A DNA stretch of 34,291 bases from positions 1-34,291 of the forward strand of contig CAJBVW010000181.1 of the NCBI GenBank assembly GCA_903959175.1, in the 5' to 3' direction. The stretch is from an uncultured Pseudomonadota bacterium (GTDB lineage: Bacteria > Myxococcota_A > UBA796 > SXON01). The notes below the pieces were generated by a model. The model made no database searches and was not told the DNA's origin. It saw only the letters and a program-made list of their open reading frames with translations. Position 1 is the first letter of the stretch. Every line of letters begins with the position of its first letter. Shown one piece after another: positions 22,038 through 33,041 of the stretch. Both the position numbers and the translations under genes were made by a program.

Positions 22038-22694
22038 CTACTCCTGCATCCGGTTGAGGCGGGCGGAGGCGTCGTCGCTCGCCTGCATTGCCTTCTGTTG
22101 GGCCTCGAACGAGCGCGTGGCCTCCATGAGGTCCACGAGGCAGCGCATCGGGTCGACGTTGGATCCCTCACGGGAGCCCTGCACCACCTCGCCCGTGACC
22201 TTGGTGGCGCTCGCCGCCGACCACAGGTTGTTCCCGAGCGGCGTGCCGCCCGAGAGGCTCACGATCTTGAGCTGGCCGAGGTCGCCGGACTCCGAGCCGC
22301 GCACGGTGCCATCCTGGTCGACCCGCAAGGACTCACCGGGCGAGAGTTGGACCGTCCCGCCGTCCGTGAGGACGGGCACGCCGCTCGCGGAGACCAACTG
22401 GCCGTCCGCCGCCATCTTGAAGCTGCCGTCCCGTGTGTAGGTGCCGTCGGACAGGGCGAAGAAGCCCTCACCGCGCAGCGCCAGGTGGGTGTCGATCCCG
22501 TCGGGGATCAGCGCGCCGTCGGAGCTGTCGTAGCCGCCGCCGGAGGCCTGCACCATGCCGGCGACCTCCTCGTACCGCACGCGCTCCGAGCGGAAGCCGG
22601 TCGTGCTCGCGTTCGCGATGTTGCTCGAGATGACCTCGAGGTTCTTCCACGCGGCGTTGGCGCCCGACCAGGAATTGTAGAGCTCGCTGCTCAT
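22038..22694 (-). CDS. flgF: Flagellar rod protein FlgF
   Basis: FlgF is a rod subunit. The 218-residue protein begins with NLEVISSNIANASTTGFRSE (axial motif) and contains LALRGEGFFALSDGTYTRDG. The C-terminal block NVDPMRCLVDLMEATRSFEA QQKAMQASDD matches FlgF/FlgG. It is a little shorter than usual, and its N-terminal helix (MSSELYNSWSGANAAWK) is more divergent than FlgG's. The ATG at 22694 overlaps the fliA stop (ATGA), which couples a sigma factor gene to a rod gene. Confidence 0.9.
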   Translation of the reverse strand: MSSELYNSWSGANAAWKNLEVISSNIANASTTGFRSERVRYEEVAGMVQASGGGYDSSDGALIPDGIDTHLALRGEGFFALSDGTYTRDGSFKMAADGQLVSASGVPVLTDGGTVQLSPGESLRVDQDGTVRGSESGDLGQLKIVSLSGGTPLGNNLWSAASATKVTGEVVQGSREGSNVDPMRCLVDLMEATRSFEAQQKAMQASDDASARLNRMQE

Positions 22695-23479
22695 GCGGCG
22701 TCCTCCTGAAGCGGTGCGAGCACGTCGGGGCAATGGAAGTCGCGCCCGAGGGCCTTGCGCAGGTGCTCCCGCGCGCTGGTGAGGATCTGGCTGATCCGCG
22801 AGGGGGTGACCTCGAGGATCGCGGCGACCTCGGCCAGGGAGCAGTCGCGTGCGTAGTAGAGCAGGATGACGTTCCGCTCGCGCTCGGACAGGCGGGCGAT
22901 GGCCGCGCGGAGGAGCTGGCGGGCGTCGTGCGCGTCCATGCGTGCCGGGGCTTCCGCGGCTTGGGTGTAGTCGTCGGCGTCCTCGGACTCCTCCTCGGCG
23001 AAGGGGAGCGGCACGAAGACGTGGGGGGTGGTGTACCCGCGCAGACGCCAGTATTCGTCGAGGTCCACGCCGAGGGAGTCGGCGATCTCCGCGTTGGTCG
23101 GCTCGCGGCCGAGCGCCTCGCGGGCCTTGGTGGTGGCGGTGGCGACGGCGCGGGTGGCGTTGCGGTCCCGGCGGGTGGTGGCGGTGACGCCGCGTACGGC
23201 GTCGAGCATGCTGCCGGCGATACGGGTGGCCGCGTAGGTCGCGAAGTCCACGCCGCGGGAGGCGTCGAAGCGGTCGAAGGCCTCGAGGAGCCCGACGACG
23301 CCGTAGGCGACGAGGTCCTCGGGGGTGAGCGGGCACGCGGAGCCGGCCTGCTCGGCGGTGCGGCGGGCGAGGTGGAGCACCTTGCGGGAGAAGCGGACGC
23401 ACGCCTCGTCTCGGGTCATGCCCTCGACCCGCGACTCCGGAGGTGGCGCGGCAGCGGTGTGGTATGCGCGGAGGTGCAA
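22691..23479 (-). CDS. fliA: RNA polymerase sigma-28 factor FliA
   Basis: FliA directs RNA polymerase to late flagellar genes and is held by FlgM. In this 262-residue reading, region 2 is at about 50-96 (LTPEDLVAYGVVGLLEAFDR and SRGVDFATYAATRIAGSMLD), region 3 at about 115-155 and the region 4 helix-turn-helix at about 213-244 (SLAEVAAILEVTPSRISQIL). The start is uncertain: TTG at 23479 has a GGAG five bases upstream, whereas ATG at 23419 (residue 21) has only a weak site but is closer to where homology begins. A sigma-28-type promoter lies at the 3' end of flhA (23553-23579), so fliA looks self-activating. The flgF start overlaps its stop. Confidence 0.95.
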   Translation of the reverse strand: MHLRAYHTAAAPPPESRVEGMTRDEACVRFSRKVLHLARRTAEQAGSACPLTPEDLVAYGVVGLLEAFDRFDASRGVDFATYAATRIAGSMLDAVRGVTATTRRDRNATRAVATATTKAREALGREPTNAEIADSLGVDLDEYWRLRGYTTPHVFVPLPFAEEESEDADDYTQAAEAPARMDAHDARQLLRAAIARLSERERNVILLYYARDCSLAEVAAILEVTPSRISQILTSAREHLRKALGRDFHCPDVLAPLQEDAA

Positions 23480-23552
23480 GGGGTCTCCGGTCGGTTGGCA
23501 CCGAGGAGGAAGAGGAGGAGAGAGCGGGGGAGGGCGGCAGGGCGGTGTCCCG

Positions 23553-23579
23553 AGGTCGGTCAGCCTGCGCTTGCCTTTA
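23553..23579 (-). promoter_or_regulatory. Sigma-28-type promoter of fliA inside the flhA 3' end
   Basis: On the minus strand, -35 TAAA (23579-23576) is followed by 15 bases and -10 ACCGACCT (23560-23553). It is preceded by the AT-rich segment TTAGATAAGAAACC. It overlaps the last codons and stop of flhA. The predicted leader to the TTG start is about 67 bases. Confidence 0.65.
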
Positions 23580-25686
23580 GCGGTTTCTTATCTAATGAGA
23601 GCTCGGCTTCGCGCGAGAGGCCGGTGCCCGGCACGATCTCGCCGGGCGAGAGCACGGGGACGCGTGGGAGGGCCTTCTCGAAGAGGCGGCGGATCGGGCC
23701 GCGGGCCAGGGGGGGCACGAGGAGCACCAGCTCGCCCGCGCCGTTCCAGGCATCCGACTGTTGCCGCATGCCGACGATGAGCTTGCGGGTCGCTTCGGGC
23801 TCGAGCACCAGGGTCATGGCGCCGCCCTCTCCGCCCTGGAGGCCGCGCAGCACGGCGTCCTCGGCGTCCGCGGCGAGGCCGACGTAGTGGAGCACGTTGT
23901 CCTCGCCCACGAAGCGCGCGGTGACGGCGCGGGCCATGCGCTGGCGGACGAACTCGGTGAGCACGTCCGGGTCGCGGGTGCGGGGAGCGTACTCGGCGAG
24001 GGCCTCGAGGACCGCCTGGGTGTCGCGCACGCCCACGCCCTCCTGGATGAGGTTGCGGAAGACGCGGAGGACGGCGGCGCGGGGGAGAGGGTCCGGCATC
24101 AGCTCCTCCACGAGGCGCGGGTTGTCGGCGCTCACGCGCTCCAGGGCGTCCGCGAGCTGCTGACGGCCGAAGATCTCGTGCGCGTGGCGGCGGAAGAGAT
24201 CGTCGAGGTGCGTCGTGAGCACGGTCGGCACGTCGACGACGGTGTAGCCGAGCGCCTGGGCGCGCAGGCGCTGGGTGTCGGGCACCCACCAGCCGCGCAA
24301 GCCGTAGACGGGGTCCATCCCGGGCGTGCCCTGGAGGGGGCCGCTCGCGGTGCCGGGGTCGAGGGCGAGGACCTGGCGGGCGACCACCTTGCCGCTGCCG
24401 ATGGCCTCGCCGCGCAGGAGCACGCGGTACTGGCCGGTGCCGAGCCGCACGTTGTCGCGCAGGTGCACGGGCGGGAGCAGCACGCCGAGCTCGCTGGCGA
24501 CCTGCCGGCGGATGCGCTGGATGCGCTCCACCAGGGCGCCGCCGCGCTTCTCGTCGACGAAGTGGACGAGGTCGAGGCCGACCTCGAACACGAGGGCATC
24601 CACGCGGAGGAGCTCCTCTGGGCGGGGCTCGGCGGGCATGCCGTTGGCCGTGACTCCGCCGGGGCCCGCCGTGGCGACGGCGGCGGCGTCGACGGCGGAC
24701 TGCCCGCGGAGGGCGTAGGCGAGGCCGCCCAGGCCGGCGGAGAGGACGGCGAAGGGGAGGCGGAGGCCGGGAATGGCGATGAAGCCGCTCGCGAGCACGG
24801 CGAGCAGGCCGAGGGCGCGCGGGTTGCCGAGGAGCTGGTCGGCGAACTGCGCCTCGAGGGGCTTGTCCGCCGGGTCGGAGACGCGGGTGACGAGGAGGCC
24901 CGCGGAGGCCGAGATGATGAGCGCGGGGATCTGGGAGACCAGCCCGTCGCCGATGGTGAGGATCGTGTAGTTCGTGGCGGCCGTACGGAGGTCGAGCCCC
25001 TCCATGAACATGCCGATGACGATGCCGCCGACGATGTTGACGACCATGAAGACGATCGCCGCGATGGCGTCGCCCTTGATGAACTTGCTCGCGCCGTCCA
25101 TCGCGCCGTAGAAGTCCGCCTCCTGGCCGACCTCGGCGCGGCGCTTCTTCGCCGCCTTCTCGTCGATGAGGCCGGCGTTGAGCTCGGCGTCGATCGCCAT
25201 CTGCTTGCCCGGCAACGCGTCGAGGGTGAACCGCGCGGCCACCTCCGCCACGCGCCCGGCGCCTTTCGTGATGACGAGGAAGTTGATGACGAGGAGCAGG
25301 CAGAAGAGGATGAAGCCGACGACGTAGTTGCCGCCGACGACGAACTGGCCGAAGGCCTCGATGACGTGGCCGGCCGCGTCCGTGCCCTTGCTCCCGTTGA
25401 GGAGGATGAGGCGCGAGCTCGCGACGTTGAGCGAGAGCCGGAGGATCGTCGTGATCAGCAGGAGGATCGGGAACGACGAGAACTCGACGGGGCGCCGCAC
25501 GTAGAGGGAGACGAGGAAGATGAGGAGCGAGATGGTGATCGACGCCGCGAGGCAGAGGTCGAGGATCAGCGGCGGCAGCGGCACCATCAGGATCGCGAGC
25601 ATCCCGAACACGCCGAGCGCGAGCGCGATGTCGCCGTTCTTGCGGAGCAGGGCGACGGTGCTGGTGATGGGGGAGGGGCGGGCCAC
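23560..25686 (-). CDS. flhA: Flagellar export gate protein FlhA
   Basis: FlhA is the large export-gate component. From the GTG at 25686 it has 708 residues. The N-terminal half has the usual set of membrane helices, starting LLRKNGDIALALGVFGMLAI. The loop signature PGKQMAIDAELNAGLIDEKA with EADFYGAMDGASKFIKGDAI (about 159-207) is nearly identical to the family pattern. The cytoplasmic ring domain includes PPVHLRDNVRLGTGQYRVLL and ends LSPGEIVPGTGLSREAELSL. The GTG lies seven bases after a sigma-28-type -10 element, implying a leaderless mRNA. A TTG at 25725 would extend the frame by 13 codons but lies upstream of that -10 and has no ribosome site. Confidence 0.95.
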   Translation of the reverse strand: MARPSPITSTVALLRKNGDIALALGVFGMLAILMVPLPPLILDLCLAASITISLLIFLVSLYVRRPVEFSSFPILLLITTILRLSLNVASSRLILLNGSKGTDAAGHVIEAFGQFVVGGNYVVGFILFCLLLVINFLVITKGAGRVAEVAARFTLDALPGKQMAIDAELNAGLIDEKAAKKRRAEVGQEADFYGAMDGASKFIKGDAIAAIVFMVVNIVGGIVIGMFMEGLDLRTAATNYTILTIGDGLVSQIPALIISASAGLLVTRVSDPADKPLEAQFADQLLGNPRALGLLAVLASGFIAIPGLRLPFAVLSAGLGGLAYALRGQSAVDAAAVATAGPGGVTANGMPAEPRPEELLRVDALVFEVGLDLVHFVDEKRGGALVERIQRIRRQVASELGVLLPPVHLRDNVRLGTGQYRVLLRGEAIGSGKVVARQVLALDPGTASGPLQGTPGMDPVYGLRGWWVPDTQRLRAQALGYTVVDVPTVLTTHLDDLFRRHAHEIFGRQQLADALERVSADNPRLVEELMPDPLPRAAVLRVFRNLIQEGVGVRDTQAVLEALAEYAPRTRDPDVLTEFVRQRMARAVTARFVGEDNVLHYVGLAADAEDAVLRGLQGGEGGAMTLVLEPEATRKLIVGMRQQSDAWNGAGELVLLVPPLARGPIRRLFEKALPRVPVLSPGEIVPGTGLSREAELSLDKKPLKASAG

Positions 25687-25692
25687 GTCCGG

Positions 25693-25719
25693 AGTTCGGT
25701 CGCCCCGCCCCGAAGTTGA
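25693..25719 (-). promoter_or_regulatory. Sigma-28-type promoter of the flhA operon
   Basis: On the minus strand, -35 TCAA (25719-25716, context GCGCTCAACTTCG) is followed by 15 bases and -10 ACCGAACT (25700-25693). The flhA GTG begins seven bases further on. The segment upstream of the -35 is less A-rich here (GCAGATTGCG) than at the other sites. Confidence 0.75.
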
Positions 25720-25743
25720 GCGCAATCTGCGCGGGGCCGCGGA

Positions 25744-26643
25744 TCAGGCGGCGGCGTGCGCCCCGACCTCGGTGGCGACGAGCTTGCAGAGGTCCCCCAG
25801 CTTCTGCCCCGTCAGGTCGAGGCGCAGCAGGACGGGGTCGTCCTCCATCTTGCCGGTCGGGGGCTCGACGGGGCCGATCCCGAGCGAGTCGCACACGCGC
25901 AGCGCGGCCGCGACGACGTAGGCCATGAGCACGCCGGCGCCGGCGTCCGCGGGGCGGTGGTGGTAGCCGATGGCGGCGGTGACGAGCGGCGGGAGGTTCC
26001 AGGCGATGGCGAGGGCCTCGCCCACCTCGGCGTGGAGGTGCATGCACACCTCCTCCACCCGGTTGCTGTCGCGGAACTCGGGCGGCAGGTTGGACGTGCC
26101 GCGCGAGGCCATGCCGAAGATGACGGCCCAGCCGATGTCGTGGAGCAGCCCGGCCATGAAGGCGGAGTCGGCGTCGGTGCCGTAGATGCGGGCGATGTGG
26201 GAGGACGCGGAGGCCACGGCGCCCGCGCGGAGCTGGAGGCGGGACGTGAGCTCGGGGCGGGCGCGCACCATGAGCACGCGGTTGGCCGAGACGGTGAGGA
26301 GGAGCTGGCGGAGCCCGCGCGTGCCGATACGGAGGAGCGCCTCATGCAGGCCCGCGATGCGACGGTTCCCGCCGTAGAGCGGCGAGTTTGCCGCCTTCAG
26401 GAGCTGCGCCGCGAGCACCGGATCCCGGCCGAGCACCTGCACCACGCGCCCGATGGGGAGGCTCGGGTTGTTGGTGAGCGTCATCACCTCGCGGGCCACC
26501 GGCGGCAGGAGCGGCACCTCGGCGAAGTGCCTGAGCTCGAGCAGCAACAGCGGGCGGGCGACCGCGTAGACCCAGCCGGTGTTGGGGGCGGTGGGGTCGG
26601 GGAGGAGGGCGACGGGCGGCCGCGGGGAGCGGTGGAGCATCAT
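25744..26643 (-). CDS. HDOD-domain signalling protein
   Basis: The 299-residue cytoplasmic protein has an HDOD domain at about 38-250. Markers are LRHFAEVPLLPPVAREVMTL (37-56), LGRDPVLAAQLLKAANSPLY (71-90) and AFMAGLLHDIGWAVIFGM (161-178), which retains the His-Asp of the HD superfamily. Also present are HLHAEVGEALAIAWNLPPLV and IGYHHRP. HDOD proteins generally act as signalling adaptors, and several influence motility or c-di-GMP responses; a catalytic role is usually absent. The ATG overlaps the stop of the giant surface protein, and the gene lies 24 bases upstream of the flhA -35. It is therefore the last gene of the surface-protein operon and a plausible link between that operon and motility. 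The target is unknown. Confidence 0.9.
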   Translation of the reverse strand: MMLHRSPRPPVALLPDPTAPNTGWVYAVARPLLLLELRHFAEVPLLPPVAREVMTLTNNPSLPIGRVVQVLGRDPVLAAQLLKAANSPLYGGNRRIAGLHEALLRIGTRGLRQLLLTVSANRVLMVRARPELTSRLQLRAGAVASASSHIARIYGTDADSAFMAGLLHDIGWAVIFGMASRGTSNLPPEFRDSNRVEEVCMHLHAEVGEALAIAWNLPPLVTAAIGYHHRPADAGAGVLMAYVVAAALRVCDSLGIGPVEPPTGKMEDDPVLLRLDLTGQKLGDLCKLVATEVGAHAAA

Positions 26644-29600
26644 TTGATGATCTCGGTGGGGAGAGTGATCTGGCGGGCGTCTGCGGGGATGTCTTCGACG
26701 CGGACGACGCGGAACTCGACCCGTCGGTTCAGGGCGAGGGCGCCGTCATCGTCTCCGGGGGCGAGGGGGCGGGTCTCTCCGTAGCCCTTGGAGAGGAGGC
26801 GGTCGTAGGGCACGCCGTGCTCGACGAGGAAGCGCATGACGGAGAAGGCGCGGGCGTCCGAGAGGCGGAGGTTGTAGGCGTCCGGCCCGTTCGTGTTGGC
26901 GTGCCCCTCGATGAGGAACCACGGCAGGTCGGTGTGGGCGCGCATGATCTCGCTGACCGCGGTGAGCACGCGGGCGCTGCTCGGCAGGAGCTCGGCCTGG
27001 TCCTCCTTGAAGTGGACGGTCTCGGTGATGACGATGCGGTCGCCGGCGAACTCCGCCACCTTGGGGCAGCCGTCCGACCAGCGCGGGTCCTGCTCCGGGC
27101 GGATGGGCTCGCGGGGGCACACGTCCTTCTCGAAGGCGACGCCGTCGCCGTCGCCGTCGAGCTCGGGGCAGCCGTCGTCGTCGGTGAAGCCGTCGAGGGT
27201 CTCGGCCTGGTCGGGGCACTTGTCGAGCGCGTCGGGGAAGCCGTCGCCGTCGCGGTCGGCGGTGGGATCGACGGGCGGCGGCGGCGGGGCAGGCTCGGGC
27301 GTGACGCGGGAGAAGCCGATGCCGACGTACGCGCGCCAGCGGCTCGCGCCGACGCCTTCGCCGATGCCCGCGGCGGCGCCGAGGGAGGCCCAGGCGCCCA
27401 TCGGGAGGCGGGCGCGCGCGCCGAGGGAGGCCTCAAGGGGGACCTGGGGAAGGTCGGAGGCGGTGGAGAGCTCGAACGAGGCGGAGATGGCGTCCGTCGC
27501 GCGGTAGGCGACCCCGAGCCCGGCGACGGGGCCGAGGCCGGAGGAGAGGTTGCGCGACTTTTCGGGGAAGGCCGCCATGGCCCCGGCGAGCGCGACGACG
27601 CCGATCTTGCCGAACTCCTTGGTGCCCGAGAGGGCGACCATGGCGCGGGGGCCGAGGCTCCCGACCCAGTGGGCCTCGGCGCCGGTCGGCGCCCAGATCG
27701 CGGTGCGCACGCCGAGCGCGGGGCCGACCTTGAGGCGGATCGGCACCTGCGCGCCCACGCGCACGTCGCCGAGCGTCGTGAAGCCGCCGCTGCTGTCCTG
27801 CCCGAAGAGGTGGACGGGCGCGACGAGATCGACCTGGAGGCCGCCGAAGGAGTAGGCGGCGGCGACGTTGGCGGTGGCGAGCGCGCTCAGCACCGGCACG
27901 CGGCCGTCGGGGAGCTGCTCGGCGAGCGGGTCGTCCGCGTAGTCCACGGTCACGCCGGCGTCCCAGGAGCCCTTGCGGTCCACCTCGGGGCAGCCGAGCC
28001 GCGTGTAGCAGAGGGGGTCGCCCGTGGTGGCGCCGAGCACGAAGCCGTGGGCGTCGATGGCGAAGGCGGGGCCCGCCGCGAGGAGGGCCGCCGGGGCTGC
28101 CGCGAGGGCCGCCGCCCGCCGGTTGCGCCGAAGCGAGCCGAAGAAGGCGCCGGCGAAGAGGAGCCCGGCCCAGCCGCCGCCGCAGCCGCCTCCGACGAGG
28201 CCGCCCTGGTAGTCGAGGAAGTCGGGGAGGCCGTCGTTGTCGAGGTCCGCCGTCCCCTCGTCGCGGTCGAGGTAGCCGTCGCCGTCGCTGTCGGGGTCGT
28301 GGGCGTTGAGCACGCCGTCCCCGTCCACGTCGGTGTCGTACACGCCGTCGCCCTCGCCGTTCTCCGCGCCGAGGTCCACCGTGAGCTCGTCGCGCGTGGG
28401 GATGCCGTCGCCGTCGTCGTCGGTGTCGAGGGCGTCGAGGATCTGGTCGCCGTCGTGGTCCGTCAGCTCGTCGCCGTCGGAGAGCGTGTCGTCGTCGGTG
28501 TCGGCGTCCTCGTAGTCGGTGCCGAGGTTCCACTCGAGCAGGTCGGCGAGGCCGTCGCGGTCGCGATCGTCGCTCTCGGCCCAGCCGTCGCAGTCGTCGT
28601 CGAGGCCGTTCTCGCGCTCGGCGGCGTCGGGGTTCACGGCGGGGTCGAGGTCGTCGCAGTCCTGGGCGATCTCCCAGCCGTCGCCGTCCTGATCGTCGTC
28701 ACGGCCGTCGCAGTCGTCGTCCACGCCGTCGTACCAGACCTCTCTCGCGCCGGGGTTGATGGCCGCGTCGTCGTCGTCGCAGTCGTCGCCCGCACCGAGC
28801 TCGTTCAGGTAGCCGTCGCCATCGCGATCCCACTCGGAGTAGCCGTCGCAGTCGGTGTCCTGGCCGTCGTCGGGGTCCTCCTCGGCGCCGGGGTAGGCGC
28901 CGGGATCCCCGTCGTTGCAGTCCGTGCCGCCCGCGCCCTCGCCCACCCAGCCGTCCCCGTCGACGTCCACGAGGTCCGCGCCGGAGCAGTCCTGGTCGAC
29001 GCTGTCGTAGGGGATCTCGGTGTTGCCGGGGAAGCGCGCGGCGGAGAGGTCGTCGCAGTCGTCGCCGCCGTAGAAGGACGCGTCGTGACCGTCGCGATCG
29101 CGGTCGTAGTCGGAGCGGCCGTCGCAGTCGGAGTCGACGCCGTCGTACCAGGTCTCGGGGCGGGTGCCGTAGACGGTGGGGTCGTCGTCGTCGCAGTCGT
29201 CGCCGCCCCCGAAGGTGGCGTCGTGGCTGTCGCCGTCGCGATCGTAGTCGGAGTCGCCGCTACAGTCGGCGTCGATGCCGTCGTACCAGGTCTCCGCCGC
29301 GCCGGGGAAGATCGTGGGGTCGGTGTCGTCGCAATCGCCGCCGTACACGCTGCCGTAGCCGTCGCCGTCCACGTCGTCGAGATCGGCGCCGTCGCAGTCC
29401 TGGTCGATGGCGTCGTAGGCGGTCTCGGGGGCGCCGGGGTAGACCGAGGCGTCCCCGTCGTCGCAGTCCACGTTGTCGAACCAGCCGTCGCCGTCGCCGT
29501 CGAGCACGTCCGCGTCGGTCCCGCCGTAGGCGCCGATGTCGGAGCGGGTCGCGTCCACGTCGAAGAGGGCGGGGCTGCCGGCGTCCACCGCGGGGCTCGT

Positions 29601-31588
29601 GGCGGCGAGGGAGAGATCGTCGTCGCGCTCGTCGCCGTCGGCGGTGTAGCTGACCAGCTGCGGCTCGACCGCGAGGTTGCCGCTGGTGCCGGTGGCGTCG
29701 CTCCACCCGCCGACCCAGCCGCCGCCGGAGTCGAGGTACGTGAGGTTGTAGAAACGATCCGAGCCGGTCGCGGTGGCGCCCCACACCCCGCCGCCGTCGA
29801 GCGCCTGGGTGAACAGGTCGTTCACGAGGCGCACCGGGCCGCCCGCGTAGAGGTGCCCGCCCTCGTCCGCGGCGTCGTTTCCCGCGAAGGTGCAGTTGGT
29901 CACCGCGACCTGCGCGGGGCCGCTCGTGTAGAGGCCGGCGCCGTCCGTCGCGAGGTTGTCGGTGACGCGGAGGTTGGTGAGCGCGGCGGCGCCGGGCGAG
30001 CGGAGGCGGATGGCCCCGCCGTTCGCGCCGGCGTTGCCGTGCAGGTAGGCGCGTGAGAGGTCGACGTCCGCGACCGAGTCCGCGTAGACGCCGCCGCCGT
30101 CACCGCCCGCGGTGTTGCGGAAGAAGGTGGCCTCGCGCACAGTGAGCGCGTCGCCGGAGGCGAAGATGGCGCCGCCGTCGTCGTCCGCGGTGTTGTCGGT
30201 GAAGCGCGTGCCGTCGAGGTCGAGCGCGCCCTCGCCGGCGATGGCGCCGCCGTTGCCGAGCGTCGCGTCGTTGCCGTCGAAGGTGCCGCCCTCGAGGGTG
30301 ACCGGCGCGGTAGACCAGACGGCGCCGCCGTCGCCGAGGATGGCGCGGTTGAGCTGCGCCGAGATGTCGACGAGCGCGAGGGCGCCGGTGCCCGCGTGCG
30401 CGATGGCGCCGCCCGAGGTGCGCGCCTGCCCGGCGTCGAAGACGGTGCCGTCGAAGCGCGCGGTGGCCGAGCCTTCCATCGCGACCGAGCCGCCGTTCGC
30501 GGCGGTGTTGTCCTGCCAGGTGCCGTCGAGGTCCTCCCAGGAGGAGCCGGTGGCGAGGAGGAGCGCGCCGCCGTCGCCGGTGGCCACGTTGCCGCTGTAG
30601 ACGCACGCCTCGCAGGTGGCCGCCGAGGTGCCGAGGAGGCGCACCGCGCCGCCCTCCGCCGCGGTCCCGTCCAGCACGGAGAAGGTGGTGAGCGTGGCGC
30701 TCGTGTCTTCGAGGTCGAGGGCGCCGCCGCCGTCCGTGGCGCGCGGGTCACGGATCACGACGTCGTCGAAGGTGATGACGCTGCCGTCGTCCGCCCACAC
30801 GGCCCCGCCCGCGGTGGCGCGGGTGTCGGAGATCGTGGCGACGGTGAGCGTGAGCGCGGCGTGCCCGGTGAGGTAGAAGGCGCCGCCGTCGCCGGTGCCG
30901 CCGCCGGAGGCCGCGTCGGTCCCGTCGAGGGAGAGGTCGGTGAAGGCGAGGTCTCCGCCGTCGACGTAGGCAAAACCGCCGTCGCGCGTCGCCGCGGCGC
31001 CGGTGACGAGCACGTTCGTGAGCGAGACGCTGGCGCCGCCGTCCACATGGAGGGCTCCGCCGTAGGTCGCGGTGCCGCCGGAGAAGACGACGTTGGTGCC
31101 GGTGACGGTGGCGGAGCGCCCGGCGTGGAGCTGGCCGCCCCAGGTCGCGCTGCCGCCGGAGAAGGTGACGCCGGAGAGGTCGAGCGTGGCGTCGTCCACC
31201 GCGAGGGCGCCGCCGGTGAGGCCGAGCCCGCCGGCGTCCTGGATGACGAGGTCCACGGCGGTGAGGGCGCCGCCGTCCACCGTGACGGCGCGGGCAGCGG
31301 TCGGCGTGATCGTGAAGCCGTCGAGCGTCGCGACCTCGTCCCGTGTGGCGACGAAGGCGGTCGAGCCGGAGGGCGGCGCGAGGAAGGTGACCGTGGAGCC
31401 GCCGGTCGAGCGGATCGTGAGGTCCTTCCCGCCGAGATCGAGGGCCTCGGCCCAGGCGCCGGGGGCGACCGAGATCGTGTCGCCGTCGCTGGCGGCGGTG
31501 ATCGCGCTGGCGATCGTCGTGTAGGGGCCGGCGGTGGAGACCGTGAGGGTCGCCGCGTGCGCGGGCATGGCCAGGGCGACGAGGAGGT

Positions 31589-31592
<4 letters not shown>
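26640..31592 (-). CDS. Giant fusion: Pmp-like beta-helix, MopE/TSP3 repeats, anchor-like segment and OmpA protein
   Basis: The predicted product has 1650 residues, and the parts below read in one frame without a stop. A short signal peptide (1-14) precedes a right-handed beta-helix (about 15-690) with a dozen or more GGAI/GGAV/GGAL and F-x-x-N motifs, like chlamydial Pmp repeats. MopE-type Asp/Cys repeats (about 694-1010; CDDGD, DQDCDGAD, WYDGVDSDCDG) and TSP3-like DxDGDG repeats (to about 1128) follow. Then comes GGGCGGGWAGLLFAGAFFGS with LRRNRR (1134-1159), resembling a MYXO-CTERM anchor, and at once a signal-like AAALAAAPAALLAAGPAFA (1160-1178). The last part is a barrel-like region (1180-1430), a Pro linker, two TSP3 repeats (1445-1511) and an OmpA domain (about 1515-1640; GYGETRPL, LNRRVEF). 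It looks like an anchored adhesin fused to an OmpA protein. The ATG at 31592 overlaps the preceding stop. Confidence 0.85.
28059..28193 (-). other. Junction of C-terminal anchor-like and signal-peptide-like segments
   Basis: This segment encodes residues 1134-1178 of the fusion. A Gly-rich motif with Cys1137, a hydrophobic stretch and LRRNRR form what would normally be the C-terminus of a surface protein. The next 19 residues look like the N-terminal signal of a separate OmpA protein. No stop and no ATG or GTG lies between the two in this frame. Confidence 0.75.
28209..29513 (-). repeat. Asp-rich MopE/TSP3-type repeat region
   Basis: About 435 codons dominated by GAC, GGC and TGC encode tandem D-x-D-x-D-G metal-binding units. 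These include at least eight copies of a longer unit with a CDD...P..YPGA.E..YDG.D.DCDG pattern. The DNA repetitiveness (gtcgtc and tcgccgtc runs on the plus strand) is explained by this protein region. Calcium binding is the usual property of such repeats. Confidence 0.85.
29838..31220 (-). repeat. Pmp-like GGA(I/V/L) repeats of the beta-helix domain
   Basis: Residues about 125-585 of the fusion carry repeated units with GGALHVDG, GGAVWADD, GGAVRLLG, GGALLLAT, GGAIAHAG, GGAVWSTA, GGAIAGEG, GGAIFASG, GGGVYADS and GGAIRLRS. These alternate with FDGNDAT, FTDNTAD and FFRNTAG. Each unit is one coil of a right-handed beta-helix, as in polymorphic outer-membrane proteins. Confidence 0.8.
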
Positions 31593-33040
<1,448 letters not shown>

Positions 33041-33041
33041 G

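Noticed and set aside
4700-25800. Search for sigma-54 type (GG-N10-GC) promoters before flagellar operons
   Set aside because: No convincing TGGCAC-N5-TTGC element was seen at the operon heads; I could not scan with a matrix, so weak sites may have been missed.
28209-29513. Repetitive Asp-codon DNA as a possible mobile or satellite element
   Set aside because: The repetition follows protein repeat units of the MopE/TSP3 type, and the frame is intact.
26817-30056. Very long plus-strand open frame opposite the giant fusion
   Set aside because: Its Val/Gly/Ala-rich translation mirrors the Asp-rich repeats on the minus strand, and it has no ribosome site or recognisable motif; it is a by-product of high GC.
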